Source: Clavulina sp. PMI_390 (Eukaryota; Basidiomycota; Agaricomycetes; Cantharellales; Hydnaceae). From it: a DNA stretch of 64,000 bases. The position numbers and the translations under genes are program-made. Below are positions 34,915-46,770 of the stretch, in pieces. The notes below the pieces were generated by a model. The model was not told where the DNA came from and searched no databases. It saw only the letters and a list, made by a program, of their open reading frames with translations. Numbering within the stretch: the first letter of the stretch is position 1; each line of letters starts with the position of its first letter. The stretch is taken from positions 112,245-176,244 of the forward strand of contig WIDE01000068.1 in assembly GCA_015039315.1 (NCBI GenBank). Reading direction: 5' to 3'.

Positions 34915-35360
34915 GGAAATCGGGCAAAATCCTCCTCATACTATGGAGTAAGCGGTATTTCCCTCAACGCAAAAAGGCAGCACGTAAAAATCACGTGCTG
35001 CACCAGCACAATTCAATAAGCCGAACTAGCTGCTACTCACTATCAACGTCTAAGACCAAGTCTGCCTCAATCAGTCCCTATTAGGACTACTTGACTCGGG
35101 TCTTGCATTTCCAAAGCAGTGTAGCTGAATTGATTGCTCTGGGCATCCCACCCTAATACCAGCCAACCGTACGATGGCGCCTATCATTGTCTGTATATTC
35201 TATGACAGGCCTATTTTTGCAGAGAAGCTATCGCATAGTCTTGCCGTATAGTAATAATGTAGTTTAAACGGTCAATATACATGATGGGAAATACCTAAAC
35301 TCTCGACTTAAGGGATTAACCCCTATGACAAGGAAGTGCAATAGCAAGGGAATTTACGCA
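34915..35360. other. intergenic
   Basis: Upstream of the second F-box gene, where its missing 5' exon may lie, and 3' flank of the WD40/membrane gene. The inverted repeat CACGTGATTTTTACGTG near 34982 could form a small hairpin. Confidence 0.4.
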
Positions 35361-38300
35361 TTAGTCTCCATTGGATCGAGAGACTGCTTCATCGGCAAGG
35401 TCCTCGCTATTACTTATGCCGTCTCCCGGGAGTGGGATATTCTGGACAGCGGAGAGATCCGGAAGTGAAGGAATATGATCGAAGACGGGAGGAGGTCGGG
35501 CATTCACCGGAACAGGTGCTCTCCATAACGCAATATCGCCATCCGAAGTTCCGACCGCCATCATTATACAGCTGCTTGATGCTTGATTCCACCCCACCGA
35601 CGTGAGAGCACCGCCAGGGTAGGGCTGCGAGGAGTTTGAATCGATCTTGTGAAGAACCTCACATGTGATCGGGTCCCAGAGATGAACGAATCCATCTAAG
35701 ATGAGTTTTCACCATATCATCGTATCACATACATGTTGGGATACAAAGGAAGGTAGTAAGCATCAAGCATTGGCAGAAAAATGAATGAGGTGAACCCACC
35801 TGCGCAGCCACCAATAATTATACGATCGCTGTCTGCATATGCATGGCTGAATAATTTACATTGCTGCGTGGGCCCGATGCTATCATGAGAGCCTGAGGTC
35901 TTGAAACAACGAACTGGGTGAATTTGGGTTTTTGTGCGTTGAGAGACAAGTTGCGAAGGTGCCTGTATAGCCGTAAATATGGATGATTGTAAGTGAAATG
36001 CACGGGTAGAAATTTTGCGAGCGAACATACACCGTCAGAGAAAGATATTAGCGCAGCGAGGCCATCAGATGAACATGCTACGTGTTTTATAGAATGAACG
36101 AAAGGTATGGGTCTAAGCGGCAACATCGCAACATCCATGGTAAGTGCAGTGTATCAACACCAAGCCGGCTAAAGATCAGACGTACTGAGAAATATTTCCA
36201 ACGACCATCCGAAGATCCAGTTCTTTGAAAAAAAAAACAAATTAGGTTGACAAATCATTTGATGACTCAAATCATCTTACCAATGAGTCTGTATTCCGGA
36301 GTCTGAATGGACGACCGGCCACGTCTCGTTGTGTTGACTTTGGCGACAAGCCACGCACTAGCATGAAAGCGTCAATTCGGATGCTTGGGCTTTGAGAGAA
36401 ATAGTAGAAAACCTCATGTCATCAATGACAGCGATGTCAACGAGCTCGAGCCCCAAGATTGGGCGAATCGGAATATATCGAATGGGTCGTATCATCGTAG
36501 CCTCGGGGTCGGATAGTATTGACTAATGGGCAAATATAAGGGAAAGCCGTTATGAAAGAAATGGTGTATGGAGTATGATGCTTACGACACAGTAGACATC
36601 CGTCTCGCTCATCACGTAGAGCTCACGGCCATTAGGTGACCATGAGAGGCGTATAAGAGGCCCCGCGATCGACGAGTATTCGATAACGGCGCATCGAAAT
36701 CGAGGAGACTGGATTACTCGTGATTCTCAGTTGTGGAATGGATGGATCAAGCGCTACCTCGCGTCCTACACACCTCGCCTCGGATCTGCCACAATGTAAC
36801 CCGATCACTGTACACTGTTGCAAAAATGTTTCTCGTGCTAGCGTCATCCTCGGAAGAATAGGGCCGCCACGCAATATGCAATGCCCTCCCAGACTGCTCC
36901 CATTTTGTGATGGGCGTTGGGTCTATATCTAGTGTTGGGTGTATTTCAAAGATATTGAAACGATTTCCCCGATCGCGGGATATTAGGAAAGCGCCGTCCG
37001 GACTGAAAAGGAGGTCTTCAACAGGCGACGAATGAAGATAAACTCTTGCCGCCTCGCTCATCTCCTTAAGGCTCTGTACCCATGAAGGAGGTGTGCGGCG
37101 AGCACCACGAAAACGGAGGCTTGGGAGCGAGGGCGAGCTGATTGCCGACGATATAGCTGCTTTCTGTACCCTCGCTGCTCGGGCAGAAGATAGCAGGGAT
37201 GCTCCTGCTGCGCCAGTGTGCAGCGATGATGGGGAGGGTAGGGAATTAAGGGAAGGGGCTATGGCAGAGATAGAGGCCGAAGCCATGGAAGGAACGCGGA
37301 AACCCAATATGTTCGAGGGCATTAATGAACTTGGAGCGTTATCGCGGTAAACTATTCCAGACTCGAGCTGTTTTTCATCCGTGGAGTTGGCCGTGCTTGC
37401 GTCCCATTCAAACACACGGCTAATAGCGGGCCGTGAGCGGAAAGCCTGGCGCAACCCTTGCAACCCGTGTGCAATCTTGCTGAGGAAGTACTCGAACTTT
37501 TCTTGTACGAGCCAGGCCACGGCAAGACACATGGTGCCCAGCGTAACAGAGGTGCATGAGATTGCTACGGCGCCGATCCCCATCGCGCCGAAATTCAGGA
37601 ATGAAAATGCTATCAAGCCTCCAGAGAATGCGATAGTTGACACAACAAAGAATAGCAGAGGGGCTCGAGCAATCAGTATTGAGCCCAAAACTGATAGCTT
37701 CAGTGCAGGCGTGCGATGGATGTGCCCGATCCAGTAATATGCAAGCTGACTATGGAGGGCACTCGCTATGGAGAAGCATAGCGAGATAATCCATAGGGTG
37801 TTGGTGGTCCGTGCCAGAGTGCCTTCTTGGTATGAAAGGGTGTACTGAATTGCTGATGCAGTGACGCTACTGAGAAGGGCCGACGTGGTACTGAGATTTT
37901 GGTATGCCCGGCCAGATTTATCTTGCTCAGCTCTATAGGTAGAAATGGTAAGTGCTACGAGAGCTACGGAAGAATATCGGTGAGGGTTGCGCTGACTGGA
38001 TCATTGGAACACCTATTCGTGGGCTGTCGATCAGAGAGGCTCCGCACGTCGAACACAACCTTGAAATACCTTGGGAGACAAAAGACTCTAATGCACGAGT
38101 AATTGGTTCGAATTGCTCATTGAGCAAGCGAACTACATCGTTGACGTAGGCTATGATATCAGGTTCGTGAAGCCGATCTATGGTCAAATAATTAGCGCAC
38201 AACGGTTCCCAGAGTAAGAGAAAGCTACTGGACCACGAAAGAGTGTTAGACTGTCGGCTCGATATAATATCTCTTGGGAGCCACGCCCGAGAGCGATGTT

Positions 38301-38972
38301 CACCCTTTCCTCAGAGAAATCGGAGACATCGTTGATTGACTATGAACACGCACATCCCTCGGCACTGTGAACATCTAAAGTCTTTCAGGGTGATTAGTCT
38401 GTACGTACACCTAACAGGCTTTTTATTGAGCCGCCAAGAATCTCGAGACCTTCGGATATGTCCCCAACATCTTCCACCTCTGCCGCATGCTGTCGTTGTT
38501 CTTCGATAAAGAGCGGGTTGTTCATGAGATAAGAAGAGTATCCCTTTGTACCTTGGAAGTATGAAGATTCCATCCGAACTAGAAGGTCGTATACCAACTG
38601 AAGGTCGTAACGTAGATGATCCGCCACCTTCAATAGAGCGGAGGTAGAGCCTACGGTGTGGCTAACATTTCTGATGTCCAGAAGTCCCTGGGAGAGTGCT
38701 TGCACGCGCCTAATCAGATGGGCCGACGTATCAACGAGGTGTCTATTCTCGGTGTAGTAGGATATTCACGCTTCAAATGTGAGGAAGGCAGAATTTTCGT
38801 AGAGGGTGGTAGTTGAGGATAAACCTAAGGAGGCTTGAGACTCGCGACTGGATCTACATAGAATTGCTAAGCGTCGACACTTACTGGAACGTGTGGGTGT
38901 TGAAGATTGATCATTGGCATAATCACCCCTGTCAATGTCGGAAGCTCCATCCCCTTTGTACGAGAAACTCAT
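35361..38972 (-). CDS. membrane-anchored WD40-repeat protein
   Basis: Thirteen exons join in frame to 901 residues: 38972-38885, 38824-38770, 38709-38411, 38177-38070, 38012-37968, 37930-36774, 36708-36586, 36522-36413, 36357-36281, 36222-36186, 36112-36004, 35962-35800, 35695-35361. N-terminal third: a Ser-rich tail and helical repeats (VQALSQGLLDIRN, LLVRMESSYFQG). Middle: three or four membrane segments (TLWIISLCFSIASALHSQL; LLFFVVSTIAFSGGLIAFSF; VAISCTSVTLGTMCLAVAWLV) with the YYWIGHIHRTPAL loop, in a pattern resembling the DUF6535 family of basidiomycetes. C-terminal half: WD40-like repeats (VEDLLFSPDGAFLISRD, LIRLSWSPNGRELYVMS, HVACSSDGLAALISFSD, DGFVHLWDPIT, GTSDGDIALWRAP). Location and partners are unknown; the architecture suggests a membrane-tethered scaffold. 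Confidence 0.72.
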
Positions 38973-39274
38973 GGTGGAGATTGAATAGCTTCTCAGGCGA
39001 GAGTGATTATTCGCAAGAGAAGATGCTTGAAAGTCAACTGGGGGCCACTGTGAACAAGGCCAAGCATTTCAACATCTCATAGCCCCATTCTTTGGATGTG
39101 TTTGGTCTGAGTGCCGTTTCCTCCTCGACACACACAACATGGAGCCTCAGGGTAGTTCGATTGCCCTCAATGACTGCTGCAGGACGAAATATAGATCGTT
39201 GAGATAAGGTGGAAAATGGGTGATAGCGGCTCATTGAGAGCAACAATGTGGAAAACTACTGTAAAGGCTCTGCT

Positions 39275-41518
39275 CTACTCATCCATGTCCTCCTCGTCAA
39301 CATCACCTCCTGAAGTGCCCAGGCCTTCACCAGAGGTTGCCACTGATCGCGTTAGCGCGAAAACATAGGTTGCATTTTTGACACCGTTATCTTTCACCGT
39401 CACCCATCTCCCAAGCCTTGGCTCTTGCCCAACACCCGCCACAAGCAAGATGTCTTGCGCTTTACTTGCAGGTGTCGCAGATGCGTTTTGTGACCCAGAT
39501 AGCCAAGTAGCGTTGGACATCGCCCCTGCAGGAGGTCGGACGAGTTGGATGGAGTTGATCACTCCGGGGACAGATATTGAACGGAGGGGAGAGAAGGAGC
39601 GGAATTGCTGGGATGAGGATGATTTGGCCAATGGGTTCGACGAGGAGGGTACGTCGAGCTTCCATATTCGGATTTGGCCATCCCATGAGCCTGCACATTG
39701 AATCTCGGTTCAGTACCTAAGTCAACCTGGGCCACAAAGAGCTACACGTACCGGTTGCGAAGATATCAGAGTACGGCAGTGCTCCGACTGCCGTTATCCA
39801 CCGTGCATTCCGGATTGAGGTAACTTTTGACCCGAACGATGAAGAGGTTGAGGGGTCAAGGGGCTGATCGGTGACGCCGTGTGCCATGGGATAGCTAAAC
39901 AACGGCTTCTTTTTTGATGTCGACCAAAGAGATACTGTCCTGTAAGTCGTTATGCAAAATGGGAGTAGTTGAGTGGATACGGAATGGCGCAACGTAAAGA
40001 TGAACTTACCCAGTATCTCCACCACTAACAAAGGTCGACTCGTCTAGCATAGCGACTGCATCAATCCGACCTTCCACAAAGCTATCGGTCGTCGCTACCT
40101 CCTTCGGCTTTTCTTCCTCATCGATCCCACCAGACTCCAGCATTTCGCGTAGTTTACTCCTTCCTCCTCCACGGAACACGAGCTGAGTCTCATCGACAAT
40201 CTTCCAATACCGGACGGACCGATCTTGGCCGCCTGCACTAATGGCTGTTTCTCCGCGCAACGAATCGATACAGGTGACTGGATCCTGATGTCCGAATAGC
40301 GTTTCGACATAACCCATCGCGGCGAGATCGAAGGATTTAAGGGTACGGTCGTAGGAGGCCGTATAGAGGGTATGGGAGCCTTTGCGGAATGATAATGACT
40401 GGTCAAGGGTGACAACAGTGTTAGCGACTTGAGAGTAGTCCATCCCTGAAGAGGAGGAAGGACTGTACCGAGATGATGTCGCGATGCCCTCCAAAGCTTC
40501 GGACCCATTTCCCCTCTTGAGCATCCCAAACACCTAAACGGCGATCCTTTCCGCCACTCGCAAGGTACTTCCCGTCGCTAGAGAGCGCTAGAGTTAGGAC
40601 CTCGTCCAAATGGCCCTGTACTTCGTTGGCCGCATGCGCCTCCGCGGACATCTTCCCTTTCCCTTTGCGATCGCTTTGGGATGCTGGACGAACTTTTGGA
40701 AACGTGGCGAGCCGTTTTCCCGATAGGAGTTCCCATTTGATGATACTCCCTTCTTTGCCAGAGGTGAAGAGGGTTTGGCCGGATTCGGACGCCACAGCAG
40801 ATGTTATTGAGAAGCGATGGCCTTTGAGGCGGAGAGATGGGGGGTTAGGGGAGTTTTTCGTGGAGGTGGGTATCTGGTATTCAGAGTGTCAGTTAAGGGT
40901 TGGATAAGATAACAAAGGGAAACCCGCATACAGAGTCGGCGAGGAAGAGATGGATTTTGCCAGCATGCTGGAGCTATTGGAAGAAGAGTCAGCAATTGTT
41001 AGCCGCTACTACTTGGCATTTTGGTTGACGTACCACATCCTGTCGTAATCTTGAGTTGATGAGTTCCCGGTCGAGGTCAGCTGCATCGACATCGCCGTCA
41101 CCTGAGCGCGAACGTACAAGATATTCAGAGGATTAGAATGTTTTTTAATATTTTCAGATAGCATAATAATCTTACCAAGCTCGTCTTGAACGCTCTGCAA
41201 GTACAACTTGGCAAGCCGTAGCCTTTTCTGGGCTGCCGTCTCACTCTCGTCCTCTTCGCCAGACGCGTTTTCATCAATGTCCGATTCTCTGAGATCGAGA
41301 TCGTCGATATTCGCGCCCATATCATCCTCGCTGGCTGAATGCTGCGAATCTAGCTCCTCATCTCGTTTCCGGCTTCTGGCAGAAGTAGAGGCAGCAGCTT
41401 GCTTGGGAGTTTTTGTCCCAGCTCTTTTCAAAGACTTTTTCACAGGCCCAGAGCGATTTCCAGAGCTCGAAGCACGTTTTCTTTTGTTGGGTTTGGAGAA
41501 GAATGCGTCGCCCGCCAT
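39275..41518 (-). CDS. RRP9: U3 snoRNP protein RRP9 (U3-55K), WD40 propeller
   Basis: Seven exons (41518-41176, 41101-41034, 40973-40932, 40873-40469, 40398-40010, 39939-39752, 39690-39275), 616 residues. RRP9 binds the B/C box of the U3 small nucleolar RNA and acts in early 18S rRNA processing in the nucleolus. N terminus: basic Lys/Arg-rich targeting region, then an acidic stretch and AQKRLRLAKLYLQSVQDELG with DLDRELINSRLRQDVLQHAGKIH, the characteristic U3-55K linker. Then WD repeats: LKGHRFSITSAVAS, GHLDEVLTLALSSDGKYLASGGKDRRLGVWD, HTLYTASYDRTLKSFD, GHQDPVTCIDSLRGETAISAGGQDRSVRYWKI, FVSGGDTGTVSLWS and GSWDGQIRIWKL. The protein is longer than yeast Rrp9 (573 residues) because of disordered inserts. 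The junction at 40399/40469 was chosen so that HRDIISSLSF reads through. Confidence 0.92.
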
Positions 41519-41660
41519 CGGATGCAAAGCTTGAGCACTGAGCAAAAAGTTGAATGGGAGGCGCAAGTCACGAGATCTGTTCCCACGCTTGTCGATTCAA
41601 GGAGCCCATCCTCCCAGGACGACGTCGGACTTTCACCTTTTACTTCCACCATCGACCGCC
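41519..41660. promoter_or_regulatory. compact bidirectional promoter, RRP9 / acid phosphatase
   Basis: Only 142 bp separate the two start codons of divergent genes, so both promoters and 5' UTRs must overlap here. No TATA box is obvious on either strand. Confidence 0.6.
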
Positions 41661-44382
41661 ATGGCGGGCCCCGACGCTGAGCGTGGTGCCATACGCGAAG
41701 AATACCAGCGCTTTGAAGCGGCACCTCTCCTTGATGAAAAGGCAGAGTTGGACAACTCTGACTTTGAGGATCGCAACTCTCAGTCTCGGGAGGGAAGATG
41801 TCGGAAGTCTCCTTCTCAAACGCGTCTCGGCAATACGAAGCTTTTAGCTGCATTCACTGCGGGCGTCGGTGTCTGCTTCCTATCACTTTGTGCCGCACCA
41901 AAGGTACTCCAGTCAGTACTAGTATTCGCTCCCTCGAGTCATGCTGGAGAGCCTGTGGTGAGTAGCGACTCGCAATGAAGCAAACCCAAGCGTCGAACTA
42001 ATTACTGTCCCATTTAATCAAAAGTCGGACCAGTTCCCTCCACCGAGGGCAACGAACAAAATTCCTTCCATGTTTCCCTCCAATGTTGGGTATGGAGGAC
42101 CGACCCCTACTGGTGTGGAAGCTGGCGTCGTTGCAACAGCTCCCTCGTACCCTCTTCATACGGGAGCCCCTCATCTCCTCGGCGCCGTGAAGCAGGTCCA
42201 AGACGGTGTCGTCAATGCAAGCTTTGACATCTTCCGCCACTGGGGAAATTTGAGGTTCGCCCCTTTCGTTCGAAGTGTTGCAAGGATCTGATGTCCGCTC
42301 TTTCCTATTCAGCCCATGGTACTCTGTCCCTTCAAAATCATTTGGTCTCGATACGACCCCTGATGCTCCTGAGGGGTGTTCAATCGATGCGATGCACCTC
42401 CTGCACCGACACGGCGCGCGTTATCCGACGAACTGGGGTGCGAAGTTGTTCGCATTTGCTCTATCGTGCTTCTGCTGACCACTCCACTCCGTCTTCAGCT
42501 TCTTTTGCCGGGCCCGCCTCACTTGCCCGCAAGCTCGCCAATGCGACTGACTCCGGCGTCGACTGGGAGGCGTCTGGCTCGCTCTCGTTCCTCAACGATT
42601 GGACCTATAAGCTTGGTGGCGAGCTGCTTACACCTTTTGGTCGTCAGCAGCTTTGTAAGTCTCTTCGAGCAATCCTCTCGTCGTGCATGTGACAAATTCT
42701 TGTTTTGTCAACAGATGATCTTGGTGTTTCGATGCGACTCAAATATGGATATTTGCTCAACAACTTCACAAAGCAGAACGCCTTGCCCGTCTTCCGCACT
42801 GAATCCCAGTAAGCTTTTTTTAGGGTGTGTAAAAGAGACATTAATCTCATGGATACCTCAACGCCAGGGATCGCATGCTCTACTCTGCATTGAACTTCGC
42901 GATTGGATTCTTTGGTTATCCCCACCAAGACCAGTACCTTCAGAGCATAACCATTGAGGCTGCTGGGGTGAGTTACACTTTTCATCATGTTTTTGTTGTT
43001 ACAACCCTAACTCAAATGACCTCTGTAGTTCAACAATACCCTCGCTCCTTACAAGACGTACGACCAGCTCCTTTCTATCGAACGCCGGATGAGGAGGCTG
43101 ATTGTGATTCTATTCTGACAGTTGCCCCAATGCTGGTGTCCCCTCCAAATCTGACCGATCCCTTCCCTATGTCTTCGAGTGGCTTTCCATCTATCTCAAG
43201 GACGCCAAGCAACGGATCCAGAAGCAGCTTAAAGGGTTTGACCTGAGCTACGAAGATGTGTACACAATGCAGCAAGTCTGTGCCTATGAGGTATGCACCT
43301 TTGCCTGCTTCAACGAAGTCCTATGGCTAATGGAGGAACCGGTCACTCAGACTGTTGCAATTGGTTACAGCAAGTTCTGTGAGCTGTTCACAGAAGATGA
43401 ATGGGAAGGATTCGAATATGCGTGCGTTCTATTCCTTACCACCAGCTCAGCTGGAACTATATTTGATGATAATTTCCTGCCTCTAGGCTTGACCTTTACT
43501 TCTGGTATGTGAAGCCTGGAGCAGCGGCCCTTGACGTTTATACTAACACTACGCTCACTCTAGGTATACCTCCGCTTACGGCTCGCCTGTTGCGCGTATC
43601 CAAGGTGCTGGATGGGTCCAAGAGCTCATCTCGCGTCTCACCTCTACACGTATCAAGGAGCACAAAACCTCCACCAACGGTACCCTCCTCGACAACGACA
43701 CCACCTTCCCATTCGGACATAGTTTGTATGTGGACGCCACCCATGAGGTCGTGTTCTTGAACAGTGAGCAATTCATTCGTGTTTTTGAACGAGGGAGAAC
43801 TGTTGGTTGACCTTGGTTGGATGCCGCTACTAGTCTTGACGGCGCTGAACCTCACGAACTTTGCGGCTGACGGACCTCTCCCCTCGGACCACATCCCTAA
43901 GAATCGCAAATTCGTCGCCTCTCAACTGTCGCCTTTCGCAACAAACATGCAAGTGCAAAGTGAGCAGCGTCTCGTCAGCTTCAACAGGATTTCCACCTAT
44001 ATTGATTCTATACGTCGCTCATACTCTACAATGTGCCTTTCTATTGCAATCAGTCCTCTCATGTGCCTCTCGTCCTGAATCTCAAATCCGTCTCGTCATC
44101 AACGATGGCGTTACCCCGCTCACCTCTATCGCCGGGTGCCCCGAGGACGCAGACGGAATGTGCCCCCTTCCAGCTTTCATCAAGGCTCAACAGGAGCTAC
44201 TTTCCGATGTCGATTGGGAATGGGAGTGCCATGGGGATTGGGAGGTGCCCGCTGGTAAAGAGTGGACTACGACGAATGGGAAGCCGCCGAAGAAGCCTCA
44301 GGGATTCCAAGGCGAGAAGATGGTGAAGGTGAAGAGCATGCAAGAGATCGTAGAGATGGACGTCCAGCCAAGGAGCGTGTAA
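41661..44382 (+). CDS. histidine acid phosphatase (histidine phosphatase clan 2)
   Basis: Thirteen exons (41661-41957, 42025-42254, 42313-42437, 42499-42654, 42715-42808, 42868-42967, 43029-43057, 43122-43290, 43351-43421, 43487-43504, 43564-43763, 43834-43959, 44054-44382), 647 residues. The catalytic RHGARYPT lies at residues 208-215 (His nucleophile 209) and the proton-donor segment ATHEVVFLN has its His near 490; this His-Glu pair replaces the usual His-Asp and is shared with related fungal enzymes. The N terminus is not a plain signal peptide: a charged 60-residue cytosolic-type tail precedes a hydrophobic stretch (LLAAFTAGVGVCFLSLCAA), which suggests a type II membrane anchor. Several Asn-X-Thr sites (NNTLAP, NATD, NGT) fit a lumenal or cell-surface domain. 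Substrate by family: phosphomonoesters or phytate. Exons 7 (29 nt) and 10 (18 nt) are very short. Confidence 0.9.
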
Positions 44383-44526
44383 GGTATACCAGAAGGACAG
44401 AGATGCAATAATTCAGAGTTTTTTGTCACGAGCATTGGTGAAGTCGTGGTGATCACGAAAGGGAGGTGAGATGATAATAAAAGATGGCATTGGTTGTTTC
44501 TACGAATAATAAGCTGTCCCAACCCT

Positions 44527-45349
44527 CTATGCCCTTGCAGAGGTCTTTGGGACCCACGCGTTCATCTTCGGTGCAGCAGTGTTATATGGTCGGTACGCGC
44601 CGGGAGTACCAGTCATGTTCTCCACATAGGGCTAAGCAAGAAAGGATGGCGAACGTTAGTATTTGTAGAAGTATGGGCCCGAAACAGGACCATGTTGGAG
44701 AAGAAATCGAGCGGAGTCAACTCACAGCCTTCCATGGAGGTGTTACGGCCTGAACGACAGGATCTTGCGAAGGAGGGTCCTTCCTGATGTGAGTCAGCCA
44801 GGAGTGCCATTCAGGAGGGACTTGGGTGGCGTTGTTATCATGCTACAAAATAGTATTATGGTTGTTGAGGGTGAGGTCGTGAACAGAGAGCGTCGTCGAC
44901 GGAGAGGAGAGGACGTTGGCAGATAGAAGGGGAGGCGGCGTGTAAACTTGTTTAGAGACGTATTTGAAGGCAAAATTATTCTTAGGAGGAAGTACCTGAG
45001 CATAGTCGACCCAGCGCTGACGACCTGAACGAATGGTGGTAAGCCCTACGCTTCTTCAAAAATCATGAGCAAGAAACAACCTACCCGGAACTTCTTCCTC
45101 AGCATTATAGTTTTGGAAGTATCGATTCCCAAACCTAGCAAACAGTAAGCCGGTTTTAGTTATTCAATGTAGAGCTTGCACATTATGCCTCGATGGGAGG
45201 AAGTGACATGTGAGCAGTGAATTTTCTACTGACTGGTCTGCTCCAACCTGTTCGCCGTATTTGGCATCACCAATGTAGAAGGTGTATCGGTACCATTGCC
45301 TCAGGCCAGCTCGCTGGATGTTCCGTATTGTTCTGTAAAGGGACGGCAT
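44527..45349 (-). CDS. NADH dehydrogenase (complex I) subunit NDUFA12 homologue
   Basis: Five exons (45349-45234, 45134-45085, 45024-44996, 44842-44726, 44631-44527), 138 residues, close to the usual length of this accessory subunit (B17.2 / NDUFA12). Motifs in order: MPSLYRTIRNIQRAGLRQWY, DAKYGEQVGADQFGNRYFQNY, VPGRQRWVDYAQ, PPEWHSWLTHI, VTPPWKAPYVENMTGTPGAY and NTAAPKMNAWVPKTSARA. Family knowledge: peripheral subunit of the mitochondrial complex I matrix arm, needed for stability or assembly. Splice sites are standard, including the short exon 3 (29 nt). It sits tail-to-tail with the phosphatase gene (144 bp between stops). No presequence beyond the basic N terminus is visible, as expected for this subunit. 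Confidence 0.92.
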
Positions 45350-46770
45350 AGCTGGTGAACGAAGGATAAGCGCCGAACGCAAACACAACACGCTCTCTGC
45401 TCAACCAACGTGTATTGATTCAGTTGAAAAAGAATTGACGACTACACTACAACAAAAGCCACAATCTGGCTATGAAGACAGAAAGTTTTTCCTGTAATAA
45501 GAGCGAAAGGCAACAATAGCGCCATCATCAAAGTCATCATCCAAGCTTGAGGCCAAGGGCGATGAGAAAAATAGCCATAGACATGGGCAGGGATTGACCC
45601 CTCCACCCCCTCCTCGACCGGAAATGTCAAAAAACCCTACACACCTTTACGACACTTTATATGGCTCCTACCCACCCCTGAACTCAACACCGCTTGCCTC
45701 GCTCCCTTCTCAGGCGTTCCCTCGCGTCCCGGAAGCCCTATTCTTTTTTGTACTGCTGGCGAGAACATCCAGCCAACCTTTGCTGGCCATATCTGAATCT
45801 CACCGGGTAAATGTTGTATGTGTCCATATGTCGTCGGATCGGAACGGACATGGATGGGCGCCCGATCCCAGCTGGTATGTTGAACTGGTCATCCGTATCT
45901 GTGGATGAACCATCCGCAGATATTTGCGAGCTCTTCAGACACGTCTCCTTATCCTTCACGACGCGCTTGCGCTCGATGGTGAGAACACACGGCTCTGCAC
46001 ATGATCAAAGCCCCCAACTTACCCGGAATGAATCTTCTTAGTAGCGTTTGGTACTAAGTTTGTGCACAGAGATGAGACAGCAACCTGTATTAAGCCATCC
46101 AGATATTGATGCTTACAGTAAACGCCCATCCGAGTTAGTCTGGAGCTGATGCGGATAGCCCATGAGTAAATGAGATGCTCCCAAGCACCCCCCCCCCCTG
46201 TATCTGCATATGGAAACATCTCTGGGGGTAACATATTAGCCGACTAATTTGATCTACGATGAGCATCATACAGGCGAGCGGCTCGATGAATTAGCCTCGC
46301 TCCTTGGTTGTGGTAAATTGGGGGGAGGGGGGTACCTTGGCTGAAATGCATTAGACCATGCGGTGCGCACCATTCTAAAAGATATATTTTCGTGGTGTGA
46401 AAGAACCCATTCAGCTCCCCAAGTGATGTACCAAACCCCGCCTCTGCGCGAAGAAGCTACTAACGCCCGAGAGAATGCTCAGTTGGACCTCAAGCTCACC
46501 GTTTGGCGATGCATGCTTCTCAATTCCGATAACGCATTCTCTTGGCATTCACTTGCGCTGGACAGAACTCGGAGATTGTATGGAATGCTGTGCGCTTTTC
46601 AGTGCCAGTAAATACAAAGTACGTCACCTTCATGATCCACTCCTGAGCTCCAGCACTGCCTCTACGATTCCATGAGCTCTTATTTAAAGGTCCCGCCCGT
46701 GGTGGCTTGTCTACGTTCTCTATCTTGGTGTGCTCATCGAGACCCCTTAGAGCACACATCACCACTTGTC
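45350..46770. other. intergenic with no convincing gene
   Basis: Upstream of NDUFA12 and of the DUF6593-like gene. A frame starting at 45624 (MSKNPTHLYDTLYGSYPP) is open for about 60 codons to a GTAAAT, but no second exon was found. A run of 11 C occurs at 46188-46198. A TATTTAAA near 46681, 90 bp upstream of the next ATG, may be a TATA-type box. Confidence 0.4.

Noticed and set aside
45624..45815. Short frame MSKNPTHLYDTLYGSYPP...
   Set aside because: Composition is plausible for a small exon, but no second exon, homology cue or consistent splice partner was found, so it is not listed as a gene.
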